Positions 1 to 10,384 of a stretch of 64,000 bases of DNA are shown here, piece after piece. The notes beneath the pieces were generated by a model. The model saw only the letters and a program-made list of their open reading frames with translations. It was not told the DNA's origin and did not search any database. A program made the translations under genes and the position numbers. The DNA comes from Proteles cristata cristata (lineage: Eukaryota > Chordata > Mammalia > Carnivora > Hyaenidae), in NCBI GenBank assembly GCA_017311185.1, contig JAESUZ010000338.1, positions 434,001 to 498,000 on the forward strand, written 5' to 3'. How positions within the stretch are numbered: the first letter of the stretch is position 1; each line of letters starts with the position of its first letter.

Positions 1-96
1 AGAGCCTGAAGCCTCCTTTGGATTCTGTGTCTCCCTCTCTCTGTTCCTCCCCTGCTCATGCTCTTTCTCTCTCCCTCTTTAAGAAGCAAATAAACA
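1..96 (+). mobile_element. CanSINE 3' part, cut by window edge
   Basis: The window opens inside a carnivore tRNA-derived SINE. 'agagcctgaagcctc' is the body 3' of the tRNA-like head, followed by the CT-rich stretch and an A-rich tail ending near 'aaataaac'. The Pol III promoter half lies outside the window. A second SINE begins about three bases later, so the two sit head to tail. Confidence 0.88.
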
Positions 97-98
97 AT

Positions 99-320
99 GG
101 GGCGCCTGGGTGGCTTAGTCAGTTAAGCATCTGACTTTCGCTTAGGTCATGATCTCGCGATTCATGGGTTCGAGCCCCGCGTCGGGCTCTGTGCTGACTG
201 CCAGCTCAGAGCCTGGAGCCTGTTTCAGTCTGTGACTCCCTCTCTCTCTGACCCTCCCCTGCTCACGCTGTCTCTCTCTCTCTGTCTCCTAGAAATAAAT
301 AAACTTAAAAAAAAAAAAGA
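99..320 (+). mobile_element. SINEC_Fc-type CanSINE, young
   Basis: A complete copy: head 'ggggcgcctgggtggc', A box 'tggcttagtcag', B box 'ggttcgagccc', then a CT-rich block, 'tcctagaaataaataaa' and a poly-A tail. The 'gactgccagctcagagcc' body and 'cctagaaataaa' tail mark the low-divergence felid subfamily also seen at 21342, 39446 and 59004. It lies directly after the tail of the preceding SINE. No clear target-site duplication is visible because both flanks are A-rich. Confidence 0.95.
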
Positions 321-344
321 ATCATTAAAAAAAAAAGATGTATC

Positions 345-1285
345 ATTTAAATGACCTTAAGTATACTATGTTCAGGGACATTGGGTACATTTACATTGTT
401 ATGCAAACATTACCACCATCCATCTCCAAACCTTTTTAGTCTCCCCAAACCAAAACTCTGTGCCCGTTGAATACTGACTCTCCATCCACCCCACTCCTCA
501 GTTCCTGGCAGGCATGACAGCACTCTGTCCCTAGGAATGTAACTCCTCTAGAAAACCCAGAAGTGGAATCCTTCTATGAAGGCCTTATTCCTCTTAGCAG
601 ACAGTCTTCATTGTTCACCCATGTTGTAGCACGTGTTAGACTTCCCTTACTTTTGAAGGCTGCATAAATTTCTGTTTTAAGTAGAGATCACATTTCGTGT
701 AGGCATCCCTCTCATAGTGGATACTGGTTATGGACATGGAGGTACCTGCTTTCAGCTTGGGGGAGTATATACCCAGAGATGGAATTATTTACACTAATTC
801 TGTGTTTAACATTTTTGAGAAGATGTCATACTGTTTTCCCCAATAGCTGCACCATTTTGCATCCCCACTAGTGGTGAATGAGTTACAATCCTTCCACACT
901 CTGTTCAACACATTTTGTTTCCCTCCCTCCCTCCCTTCCCTCCTTCCTTCCTTCCTTCCTTTCATAACAGCCATCCTAATGGGTGCGAAACAGTATCTCA
1001 TTGTGATTTTGGTTTGCATCTCCCTAATGATGACTGATGTTGAACAAATTATTGATCATATGTGTCTCTTCTTTGAAGAAATGCCTTTGCCCATTTTTAA
1101 AATTAGGTTGTTCTACTTTTGTTTTGCTATAGGAGTTCATTATATATTCTTGATTTAACCCCTTACAGATACATGATTTTCAAACATTTTCTCCCAAAGT
1201 GTGGGTTATTTTTTCACTCTGTATCCTTAGTTGCACAAAAGTTTTAATTTTGATATAGTCCAATTTATCTACTTTTCTTTTAAAA
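345..1285 (-). mobile_element. Old L1 3' end (L1M type), antisense
   Basis: On the plus strand this reads as the reverse complement of an old mammalian L1, from 3'UTR into the ORF2 C-terminus. Landmarks are 'gagtatatacccagag', 'gctgcaccattttgcatcc', 'agccatcctaatgggtg' and 'ttgtgattttggtttgcat'. The ORF2 frame is destroyed by many substitutions and indels. A pyrimidine microsatellite (918-963) has grown inside it. A related copy lies at 9018-9860. The subfamily (L1ME or L1M4) is my guess. Confidence 0.82.
918..963. repeat. (CCCT)n/(CCTT)n microsatellite inside L1
   Basis: A pyrimidine tract: several CCCT units, then CCTT units, ending before 'cataacagccatcc'. It sits inside the antisense L1, at the point of ORF2 where the paralogous copy near 9.7 kb carries a GTTTT repeat instead. 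Confidence 0.9.
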
Positions 1286-2785
1286 GCAATATATGTATTT
1301 TAGTGATAAGTAATTCAAAACCATAATGAGCAAAATATCCAAATTTAAAATATATACAGGTCAGTATTACTAATGTTTTCTTTGCCTCTGGCTCCTATAT
1401 GCCTCTATACAGCATCACTTTGTGCATTTTCTACTATGCATTGTGAAACATACAACATTGAATGGGTTCAAACACCTCTGTTAACACAAGGAGATAAGTC
1501 ATGTAAGATTCTATAGGAAGGGTTCTACATTGTGAAGTAAATAGAACCGGATTAATGTAAGCTCACAATTCTCTTTATTTGGGTTCTCTGAATTTTCAGA
1601 ATAAGATACGATATAAAATTCAGGTCTATATTTGCAGCTTACATGCTTTTCTTCCTCCCTTCCTTCTCTGTACAAATGTGATTATTCTTATTAGTTAGAA
1701 AATGGTATTATTCCTCGGGGGGGAATCACAACTGGAACAGTACCTCCCCCAGGGGAGTTATCCCAGGACGAGATGCCCCAGAGGGCAGGTAGCAAAGTCT
1801 GTAAAAAGCTATTTTGTGTATCCTGTTGTGCCTATTGCTTTCTCTCCCCCAAAAGAAACCATATTTTCATATTAATCAAGAGTCTGCAAATGTTCTGAAA
1901 GCTCATGGAAACTTTGAGATATTAATAGATTTAATAGAATTCTTTCTAAATGTCAGCATATGGCGCGCTAAAGATTCCTTTTATCAGAACCACTGGTGAC
2001 TGTACGTAGATTTACCTTGCTGAGCAGAGCATACACATTTGGCATTGTTCTCCAACTCTGTACCTCTACATTGGTCAAATGAAAACAATAAACTACATTA
2101 ATGTAAGTTTGCTTCTTTGTAGTGTTTTCCATTGTCAAACACTGATACCTCCTTTTTTTAAATGATTGGATTAGTGGTCGACTTTGTTTTGAAGCTTGTA
2201 TTTAAGAAGGTATTTAAGTAGAGTGAAGTTCATGCTCTTCACATCCTTAGAAATCGGTCCTCAAAGACCACAGCACCACTTGTCAATCTAGCAGACCTTG
2301 CCATGTAACAACAAAGGCCATGAAAGTTGCTTGTCAACTACTTTGAGTTGGAGCAGTTTACTTTCTCAATAGATGAGAACAGAGGACTTTTTTTTTTCTT
2401 TAACAAAATGAAACTCAATTTTATAAAGCCATCTGAATCTTTTTAACTGCTTTCTTTTAACACACACAGTAAAATCTTTCATGTGAATTTCATTAAGCTT
2501 CAAGGTCATTTAGGAGAAAATGGTAAGCATATCAATGACAGAAGTGCTTTGCATTTAATGCAAGTGTTTGCCTATCGAATAAATATGTGTTAATACTAGA
2601 CTCTTCCATTCATTTTCTGTTACTGCCAGCAGATTTGGAAAGAGATCATAATATATCAAGTATTCTCTCATTCGCTTTTCTAAGCAGGAGTACATCTACC
2701 ACACAATACATAACTATGTCACTATGGTTATTTTTATTTTCAGTAAATCATAAGAGAGAGATGGAGAAAAAAATCTATTATTCTC
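1286..2785. other. Unassigned AT-rich sequence
   Basis: I recognise no gene, RNA or named repeat here. The stretch is AT-rich with frequent stops in all frames. The longest open frames (about 60 codons) are no more than chance expects. Very old decayed repeats cannot be excluded by eye. Confidence 0.5.
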
Positions 2786-2798
2786 TTAACTGATTTTT

Positions 2799-3015
2799 TT
2801 TAATATGTTTTTTTATTTATTTCTAGGAGAGAGAGAGAGACAGAGTGAGCAGGGGAGGGTCAGAGAGAGAGGGAGATACAGACTCTGAAGTAGGCTCCAG
2901 GCTCTGAGCTGGCAGTCAGCACAGAGCCCGACGCGGGGCTCGAACCGACGAACCGCGAGATCATGACCTAAGCAAAAGTCGGACGCCCAACCGACTAAGC
3001 CACCCAGGCGCCCCA
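2799..3015 (-). mobile_element. SINEC_Fc-type CanSINE, antisense
   Basis: A reverse-complement copy ending in 'cacccaggcgcccc' (the SINE head), with 'cagtcagcacagagcccg' in the body and a T-rich tail. A perfect 13-bp target-site duplication, 'ttaactgattttt', flanks it at 2786-2798 and 3016-3028. That fixes its ends and shows an ordinary L1-driven insertion. Confidence 0.96.
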
Positions 3016-3028
3016 TTAACTGATTTTT

Positions 3029-4105
3029 AATTATAATTGAATGTACGAGATTATTTTATTCATTTTAGGAGAGAAATATATTTATTTAGATAATCCAGGA
3101 TTGGACTTTACATCACAAAGGTATTTTATAAGTATACTAAAATTACAGAAATCCAAAATCTGAACATATTATATTTTTGTAATATACATTCACAGTTTTA
3201 ACAGAGACTAATGTCCACAGCAGAGAAAAATATCTGAAAAGTAAGATATGCTTCTAATATACTTATATATTTTTTTTATTCCTGAAATGTATTCACTTGT
3301 ATGGGATGAATCTAAGTTCTTACTAAATTATTTTATATATGCTTATTTCAAAAAATTATATTGCAACAATACGTAATTATATGTATTAATGCATAATAAT
3401 ATAAATGCAAATGCTTTTGTTATACAGATGTGTTAAGATATAGACATTATTACTACTTGTGAATTTCGGATATATTTACTGCTGCCATTTATTAGAATTT
3501 CAATCATGATCATGAAAAGAGAAGATTTTCTTCAAGTAAATACATCGTCAGTGCTGTCAATATATTTGCAAATCACATGCTAAGTGGCGTGTTAACCATT
3601 GTACCTTACTGATCATTGTGACTAGTATATAAAATTTTAAAAACACATTGCTAGTGGAGGAAAATCCCTGCACCAAAGGAAAAAAATCTCTTTAAGTCAA
3701 AATCATGAAAAATACAAAAAATTTATTTTGCATTGAGGTGACCTGATATGATATTTATCATAGACAAAGGGTAGCTTTGGTTAAGTCTTGATTCACTAGA
3801 CCACTCCACAATAGCTAGTACAATTAATTCTGTTTTTGACTAAGAGTTTTAATTGGCATAGCGCTTCTGTCGATTACTTCTTAATTTCTTACAAATGTAT
3901 TAGAATAGTTCCCCCCTTGGTCCATAAAGTATAATAAACATTCTCAGCAACATGAATTTTAGCTAAGTGTGTTCATTTTTTTAAGCATAAATTGATTTTG
4001 TCATGTGTTAGAGTGGTTTGAACATTAGATATTCAAAGATGAATAATCCTAGCTTACTATCTGTCAGTCTCACATTTTTTTACATTTTTTCTTTACATTC
4101 TAATT
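3029..4105. other. Unassigned AT-rich sequence
   Basis: Strongly AT-rich, with no gene and no repeat I can name. Short A/T runs and isolated TATA-like words are expected at this composition and carry no weight. Confidence 0.5.
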
Positions 4106-4247
4106 TTTTTTATTGTCAAGTTAGCTAACATACAGTATATACAGTGTGCTCTTGGTTTCGGGGGTAGTTTCACATGATATGTCATTACATACAACACCCA
4201 GTACGCATCCCAACAAGTGCCCTCCTCAATGCCCAGCACCCAGTTCC
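4106..4247 (-). mobile_element. L1 3'UTR fragment, antisense
   Basis: It reads 'attgtcaagttagctaac', then 'acaacacccagtacgcat' and 'aacaagtgccctcctcaat'. This is the reverse complement of the carnivore L1 3' end: the same segment occurs in sense orientation near 32945-33000 ('gggcacttgtggggatgag'). Only the last ~140 bp are present, so it is a severely 5'-truncated insertion. Confidence 0.8.
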
Positions 4248-4439
4248 ACATTTAGACATCCATTGAGAATGTCAAGGATCAGAAGGCAATCTACAATGGC
4301 CAAAACAGGTATTATCAGACTTTTAATCTTTGACAGTCTGGTAGGTAAAAATCCTGTTCACTGTAATTTAATATTAATTTCTTAGAATCTGTTCAGTAAT
4401 TTGAACCTTTTATGATCCAGTTGTAGTGCTGAGATTGTG

Positions 4440-5200
4440 AGCCATATTTTCACATCCGTTGCCCCTTTTTTCAGTTGGGCTGTTGTTTTTCTTCTCAGTG
4501 ATGTGTGGAAACTGTTTACATATTCAAATGGGATTATGGTGACTCGTTTGCCAGATAGAGTTTTTTATTTAAAAAATAGTCAAGCTTATCCTTTTAATTT
4601 ATTGTTTTTAAATATTATTTCATACTTAGAAAAGTTCTCTCTATTCTAAGATTTTATATGATTTTTTCCAAATTTTCTTTTACTTTTGTAAGTTCTTTTT
4701 TTTTTACATTAAACATTTAGTTATTATGATACACAGTGTCACTATGGATATAACATATTTCTTTTTTCCTAGATTTTCTCAGGGATTTGCAGGTCACTTA
4801 AACACTCTTTTTTAAAAAAAAAGTTTATTTATTTATTTTGAGGAAGGAAGAGAGAGCTCAAGCAGGGGAGGTGCAGAGAGAGAGAGAGAGAGAATCCCAA
4901 GAAGGCTTTGTACTGTCAGCACATAGCCCGATGTGGGGCTCAAACCTATAAATCATAAGTTCATGACCTGAGTCAAAACCGAGAAAAGGACCTTAGCTGA
5001 CTGAGGCACCCAAGAGCCAAGGTCACTTAAATACTCTTAAAGCAATTTGTCTTTTTCTGGATTTCTAATTGATCAATTTGATATGATTGATTGATCCAAT
5101 GTCAATTCATATTTATTATTCCCCGTTTTAATTCTTTTGTCTTGACATGATATCGTAATTTGTTTTACTACCTGGAACAAGTACTACTTCTCTTCCAGTC
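4440..5200 (-). mobile_element. Probable old L1 ORF2 debris, antisense
   Basis: The segments either side of the SINE at 4810 resemble antisense L1 ORF2. One example is 'cagttgggctgttgttttt' leading into an 'actgtttacatattc' pattern, as in the common mammalian L1 antisense strand. Divergence is high and no frame survives. The call rests on overall pattern rather than exact matches. Confidence 0.35.
4810..5019 (-). mobile_element. CanSINE, antisense, older
   Basis: A diverged reverse copy with 'agcaggggaggtgcagag', 'tgtcagcacatagcccgat' and a degenerate head 'gactgaggcacccaa'. A 19-bp target-site duplication with one mismatch flanks it: 'aggtcacttaaacactctt' at 4791-4809 and 'aggtcacttaaatactctt' at 5020-5038. 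The body is more diverged than the 'gactgccagctcagagcc' subfamily. Confidence 0.92.
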
Positions 5201-5239
5201 CTAACTCTGAGCGGTTCATTTCTGGTGACCTACTAGAAA

Positions 5240-5734
5240 TAATGCACAACTAGATGAAATGAGGTCTCGGGGTTTTTTTGTTTTTTTTGTTTTTTGTTTT
5301 TTTGGATCCAGAAAGAAAACTCGTTTGGGGTTTTGTTCCCTGAGGATTGAGAAACCACATGAGAGACTAAATCAGCCATCTCAGCCAAAGCCTAGCAATT
5401 GGTACCTTCTTCTAATTGTTTATGAAGCAGAGCCTTTCACAGGTCCCTGGGGAAGACCAGTATTAGCGCCCTGTGGGAGTTTTGCTTCTCTTATTATGAA
5501 GAGAATGAGACATTGTGGGACTCACGGACTCATTTGTCTTGAAGCTGAATGTGTAGACAGCCAGACACAGACCATCCCCCTCCAGCTGTCCCAAATAGGC
5601 ACTGACACCTCACCCCCCACACCACATTCTGTCACCTTTGTGGCTGGTGACCCTAAATATAAATTGAGATCTGCACCGGAACCCCAGTGCCCTGGAAAGC
5701 AAAATAGCCCCATGTCTGAGAGGGTCTCTCGTAG
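5240..5734. other. Unassigned sequence with poly-T stretch
   Basis: It holds a T-rich run with interspersed G at about 5270-5304, then less AT-rich sequence with no repeat I recognise. A 164-codon open frame runs through it. Its start is a translated poly-T run and I see no domain, so I do not call a gene. Confidence 0.45.
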
Positions 5735-6545
5735 TTTACTCTTGCTACTATAACAAATTATCACAAATCCAGTGACTGGAAACAATGCAAACTTATTCTT
5801 TTCGAGTTCAGAAAGTCAGAAGTCTGAAATGGGTCCTGTAGGGCTAATTTCAGGGTGTCAACAGAGCTGTATTTCTTTTGGAAGTCCCAGGGTCTTCAGC
5901 TGCATTCCAGGAAGCTCCTTGCTCTCTTTCCAGCTTCTTCTTCTTCTTCTTCTTCTTTTTTTTTTTTTAGCTTTTAAAAAATGTTTTACTTATTTTTGAG
6001 AGAGAGAAAGAGACTGAGTATTAGTGGGGGAAGGGCAGAGAGAACGGGGCACACAGAATTGAAAGTAGGCTTCAGGCTCTAAGCTGTCAGCACAGAACCC
6101 AATACAGGCTCTGAACCTACGAACCATGATCCTGACCTGAGCTGAAGTCAGATGCTTGATCAAGTGAGCCACCCAGGCGCCCCACTCTTTCCAGCTTCTT
6201 GAGGTCACCTACATTCCTTGACTCATGGCCCTTCCTCTCCTTTCAAAACCAGCCACTTAGCTTCCTCCAATATCAATCCACCGCACTCCCTCTCCCTCTC
6301 TTCCTTCTGGATCCTGACATCACTTCCTCTCCCTCTGGTCATGTTGTCACATAACTCTCTCCAACTGTAACTCCTCCTGCACCCCTCTTCGAGGGCCATT
6401 GCTAGTCATCCTGCCCAGACAGCTCCTCATCCCAATCCTTAACATAATCAACTATGCAAACTCCCTTTTGCCATATAAGAAAAAATGTCCATAAATTCCT
6501 GGGATTAGGATGTGGACATCTTTAGGGATCATTACTTAGCTTAAC
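5735..6545 (-). mobile_element. Old LTR-like repeat (MLT/MaLR type?), split by a SINE
   Basis: 'gctactataacaaattatc' followed by 'agtcagaagtctgaaatgg' and 'agggtgtcaacagagctg' matches the antisense end of a widely dispersed mammalian LTR-like family. The match resumes after the SINE with 'cattccttgactcatggccc'. Near 6500, 'gggattaggatgtggacatc' continues the same type of element. I recall this as MaLR-related but am not sure of the family. Confidence 0.5.
5940..6184 (-). mobile_element. CanSINE, antisense, inside the LTR-like repeat
   Basis: A reverse copy ending in 'gagccacccaggcgcccca', with a (TTC)n/poly-T tail. A perfect 16-bp duplication, 'ctctttccagcttctt', lies at 5924-5939 and 6185-6200. 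The duplicated site belongs to the LTR-like repeat, so the SINE is younger. The TTC units next to the tail look like an expansion of the last bases of the duplication. Confidence 0.95.
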
Positions 6546-7500
6546 ACAAGGCACAACAGGCCATCCAAGAAATATCAGTCACTATGTTCTCATGTAAATA
6601 CAGCTCCTACAGGAGGAAGGTGAAAACCTAAAAGAAAAATAGGAGCATTTGAGGAAACTCAGGAGCCGTAATATGCACACAAACTCATATGTGCCAGTGC
6701 TCACAAAACTTCTTTCCAACTGAGCAATGAAGCAGGCTATTGCAAGATAAGGCTATCAGCCTTGAGACCAAATGCAGGTCATGAAAGATAAAGGGCAAAA
6801 ACATAAGGTGATGGAAATCCTGAAGGATAATAAAGAGACTGTAGGGCATATCCAGGAAACACAGAATAAAAAATGAAAGACATTCAGAAAGATAAAATGG
6901 AACAGATGGAAGAAAGGCAGTAATTAAATAATAGGAGATAATTCAGCTGTGATGAAAAAAGACCTGCATGTGCAGAGTGAGAGGGCTCGCTGAGTTCCAG
7001 ACCATACTGAGGGTATAAGACACACACTTGGCATGTCCCACAAACTTCCTGAGTGATGACGACCCAAAGAAAAATAACACAAGTGCAGGTCAAAGTACAG
7101 ATTTACTATAAAGGAAAAACACACTAGCGTCCAGGATTGCCTTTTGCCACAGTGAAACAGCATCCACAAACCCATACAATTGTGGAATCATAGGACCCCT
7201 TGCCCAGTCAAGATAGATCTCATGTATCAGACGGAAAGAAATATTTTAAGACCATACAGAAGATCATTAGAGCATATCACTCATGTGCCCTATATAAAGA
7301 AGTACTTGAGAAAAGACTCTTAATGCCATAAAGAATTGATCTGAGGAAGAAACTTTAGGATGGGGGAATAAGAAAGCAAAGAAATGTGTGAAGAGCACCT
7401 CATTATATGCTGCCATGGACAAATGCGTATAACTGAAAATTAATCTAGTGGATGATGAGTGACTGCCCAGGAATACACAATACAATTGTGGGGTAAGGGC
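6546..7500 (+). mobile_element. Weak L1/HAL1-like A-rich region
   Basis: This purine-rich sequence resembles decayed L1 or HAL1 ORF1-type sequence in sense orientation (for example around 6860-6960), but no unambiguous landmark remains. Nothing else is recognisable in the interval. It may equally be unique sequence. Confidence 0.3.
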
Positions 7501-7523
7501 TTTTCTAACAGAAAGGACAAACT

Positions 7524-7524
<1 letters not shown>

Positions 7525-7580
<56 letters not shown>

Positions 7581-7709
7581 AGAAGAAAGAGAAGGGAAGG
7601 AAGGAAGGAAGGAAGGAAGGAAGGAAGGAAGGAAGGAAGGAAGGAAGGAAGGAAGGAAGGAAGGAAGGAAGGAAGGAAGGAAGGAAGGAAGGAAGGAAGG
7701 AAGGAAGGA

Positions 7710-7753
<44 letters not shown>

Positions 7754-7914
7754 AAAGAAAGAAAGAAAGAAAGAGAAGGAAGGAAGGAAGGAAGGAAGGA
7801 AGGAAGGAAGGAAGGAAGGAAGAAGAGAGAGAGAGAGGAGGGAGGGAGGGAGGGAAGGGGGAAGGAAGGAAGGAAGGAAGGAAAGAAAGAAAGAAAGAAA
7901 GAAGGAAGGAAGGA

Positions 7915-7966
<52 letters not shown>

Positions 7967-7979
7967 AGAAAAAGAAAAG
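7525..7979 (+). repeat. 455-bp compound GAAA/GGAA polypurine microsatellite
   Basis: The plus strand is almost pure purine. In order it holds a (GAAA)n block, a long (GGAA)n block of about 30 units, another (GAAA)n block, (GGAA)n, a short GA/GGGA patch near 7830-7858, (GGAA)n, and a final (GAAA)n block. Long frames in all phases here are repeat translation only. Such mirror-repeat purine tracts are typical hypervariable tetranucleotide loci and can form triplex DNA. Confidence 0.98.
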
Positions 7980-8495
7980 AAAGTACAAACTGTAGATGAA
8001 ATTCTAAGTACCACATAACCCAGCGCAACACAGGAGTTTGGGGAGAAGGAGGGCCTGATGGAAACGTAAGTAATTTTCAATGTCGTCATTTGGCAAAGGT
8101 GTGTGTAGGAGCGCAGAGAAGTAAAAGTGTTTGGGAAGCTTTATTTATTGTGGCAGGTGCAAGTATCAACAGAATATAGACTCTCGGAGGAAGAATAGCG
8201 TCTTGTTTTCAAATGTGCTGAATCATAGGGATTTTAATCCATGGACAGAGAAAAAGAAAGTGATAATGGAATAGGAAAGTAGAACTTTGTGTGTCAAACC
8301 AGCAAATATTAGTGAAGTGATAGGTAAAATTAACTCAGTGGCCTCCATCTCTCATTGTTGGAGATCCCGAGGTCTCAACCCCTTATATCTGCTTCTGTTC
8401 TCCATCCGTAGCAGTCCCTAAGTGAGGAAAACTAGCCTTAAGGTTCCAAATACTATTGATGGGCTAATTATTCCTGAAGTAGTATCTATGGCCTG
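7980..8495. other. Unassigned sequence
   Basis: I recognise nothing here. Bases 7981-7995 ('agtacaaactg') loosely echo 7513-7525 ('ggacaaactg') on the far side of the polypurine tract. That could be a remnant target-site duplication or chance. Confidence 0.4.
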
Positions 8496-8780
8496 GAACT
8501 TTCTCTCCAACTCTACACATATTTTCAACTGACTACCTATCACTCCACTTGGATGTTTAAAGGATATCCACAAATCACTGTAATCAAAACTCAACTTCTA
8601 ATAATCCACTCCCCAACACACAAGTATACACTGGAAAACACCTATTTCACAGTCCTCTTGAACTCTTACAGCCGCTGCTACCTGACTGTCTCACCACTTT
8701 GATGCCTCTATGGTCCTCTACCACCTTCCTTCATCTCTTGTGTGGAATGCGGTCTACTGTCATAGTATCCTAATGCATGT
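8496..8780 (+). mobile_element. Possible ancient mammalian repeat
   Basis: 'ccacttggatgtttaaag' with 'actcaacttctaataatcc' resembles an ancient mammalian interspersed repeat in which 'acttggatgtctaa' precedes 'ggcatctcaaact'. I cannot name the family. It ends at a (CT)n run (8784-8813). Confidence 0.35.
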
Positions 8781-8783
8781 TCC

Positions 8784-8788
8784 CCCGC

Positions 8789-8813
<25 letters not shown>
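8784..8813. repeat. (CT)n dinucleotide run
   Basis: About 15 CT units followed by 'gtgtgtc'. It lies just upstream of the antisense SINE at 8839. Confidence 0.85.
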
Positions 8814-8820
<7 letters not shown>

Positions 8821-8838
8821 CACCGTCTCCCTCTCGCT

Positions 8839-9017
8839 AAACAACTTTAAGTTTCTTTATTTATTTTGAGAGAGAGAGAGAGAGAGAGAATTCCAAGCAG
8901 GCTCCATGCTGTGATCACAGAAACCGAAGCAGTGATCAAAGTCAGGAAGTGTGAAATCGTGACCTGAGCTGAAACCAATAATTGGACACATAACAGACTG
9001 AGCCATTCAGATGCCCC
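8839..9017 (-). mobile_element. CanSINE, antisense, diverged and shortened
   Basis: 'tttctttatttattttgag' and a GA run lead into 'ccaagcaggctccatgctg', 'gtgacctgagctgaaacc' and a degenerate head 'gactgagccattcagatgc'. The region that normally carries the dense CT stretch is short. The target-site duplication is no longer clear. Confidence 0.85.
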
Positions 9018-9860
9018 TCAATAACTGTATTGAGATATAATTCATATACCATAAAATTCACACTATTCAAGTATAAAATTTAGTGTGTGGTAGTATACTC
9101 ACAGAGCTGTGAAACCATCATCATTACCTAATTTCAGAACATTTCACCATCCCAAAAGAAATGTGTTCCTAGTAGGAATCCCTCCTGATTCTTCCCCATC
9201 TACATTAACCCTGTGCCAACCACTGATCTACATTTTGTCTCTATGCATTTGCCTATTCTTGATATTTCATGTAAATGTAATCATATAACATGTGGCCTTT
9301 GTGACTGACTTATTCAATTGGATATTTTCAAAGTTCATCCATATGGTAACACGGATCTCTACTTCATTCCCTTTTTGTTGATGAATAATTTTCCAGTACA
9401 CGGCTATACCACATTTTGTTATCCATTCATTAGTTGATGGCATTTGACTGAATAATGCTGTTCAAGAATTTCTGTACAGAGTTCTGTGTGAATGTCTACT
9501 TTCAACTCTCTTGGGTATATACCTAGGAATGGAATTTCTAAGTCATAGGGTACTTCTGTGTTTAACATCTTCAGGAACTGCCAAATTAGTTTCAAAGCGG
9601 CTGCACCATTTTACAATCCTGCCAGCAAATATGAGGGTTACAATTTCTTCACATCTTTATCCACAGTTTTTGTTTTTTTTTGTTTTGTTTTGTTTTGTTT
9701 TGTTTTGTTTTACCCATCCTAATGGGCATGGAGTTGTATCACATTGTGGTTTGGCATGTCCATAATTATTAACAATGTTGATCATCTTGTCATAAGTGTA
9801 TTGCCATTAGTATGTTTTCTTTAAAGACATGTTTCTCCAAATCCTTTGCCCTCTTATTTC
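9018..9860 (-). mobile_element. Old L1 3'UTR and ORF2 C-terminus, antisense
   Basis: 'attgagatataattcatat' and 'gagctgtgaaaccatcatc' are antisense L1M 3'UTR. ORF2 landmarks follow: 'cattcattagttgatggca', 'tcttgggtatatacctagg' and 'gctgcaccattttacaatc'. Frames are broken. A (GTTTT)n microsatellite (9667-9711) interrupts it. It abuts the SINE at 8839. Confidence 0.88.
9667..9711. repeat. (GTTTT)n microsatellite inside L1
   Basis: A T-rich lead followed by six to seven GTTTT units, ending at 'acccatcctaatggg'. It occupies the ORF2 position that holds the CCCT/CCTT repeat in the L1 copy at 345-1285. Confidence 0.92.
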
Positions 9861-9894
9861 TATAAAAGTTTATTTTCGTAAGAGGTCTTTTCCC

Positions 9895-10110
9895 CCACCT
9901 TTATTAAGATATTATTGTGTTTTTAAGGCACCGTGTAATGATTTGCTACATTTATCTATTGTGAAATGATTACCACAGTTAGGTTAGTGAACGAATCCAT
10001 CACCTCACATAATTACATTGTTATTTTTAGCAATTTATAATTTGTGTCAGATATTTTTTGAGTGAACCCAGAACAGTCATCGTATAAACACCTGGCAGGG
10101 TGGGTTTTCT
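9895..10110 (-). mobile_element. Second L1M 3'UTR fragment, antisense
   Basis: 'cctttattaagatattatt', 'tgaaatgattaccacagtt' and 'tccatcacctcacataatt' match the antisense 3' terminus of old mammalian L1. This starts a new 3' end after the ORF2 sequence of the preceding fragment, so it is a separate or rearranged insertion. It could be the 3' end of the element whose 5' region lies at 10385-11905. Confidence 0.7.
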
Positions 10111-10384
10111 GGGAAAATTTGATTATTTTTAAAAATAGGACTAATAACGCAATAATGTTCTAAGCATCTGTCTAATCAGACTCAGGTTCTACACACAACT
10201 ACCTTGTAGGATTCCTTTCTATCATGTTGTGATACTAAAAACCCTGAATGTAAAATACTAGTTTGTTGGTGAGTGCCATGAACAATAATGTGATTGAAAA
10301 GAAGTCTAAACAGTTGAAAAGTGACCACTATGAATGAAATAAATATAATTGTCTAGATCAGCAAAAAATATTTTCAATTGTTTA

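Noticed and set aside
99..180. tRNA-like A and B boxes in many places
   Set aside because: They belong to the tRNA-derived heads of SINEs. No copy folds as a complete tRNA with an acceptor stem and anticodon arm in the right context.
5259..5753. 164-codon plus-strand frame, with an overlapping minus frame
   Set aside because: It begins in a poly-T run, has no domain, no splice context and no initiation context. It is close to chance expectation for a locally less AT-rich stretch.
7267..8089. Long frames of up to 254 codons on the minus strand and 178 on the plus strand
   Set aside because: They are translations of the GAAA/GGAA microsatellite (Phe-Leu-Ser or Lys-Glu-Gly repeats) and are open in several phases because the repeat lacks stop words.
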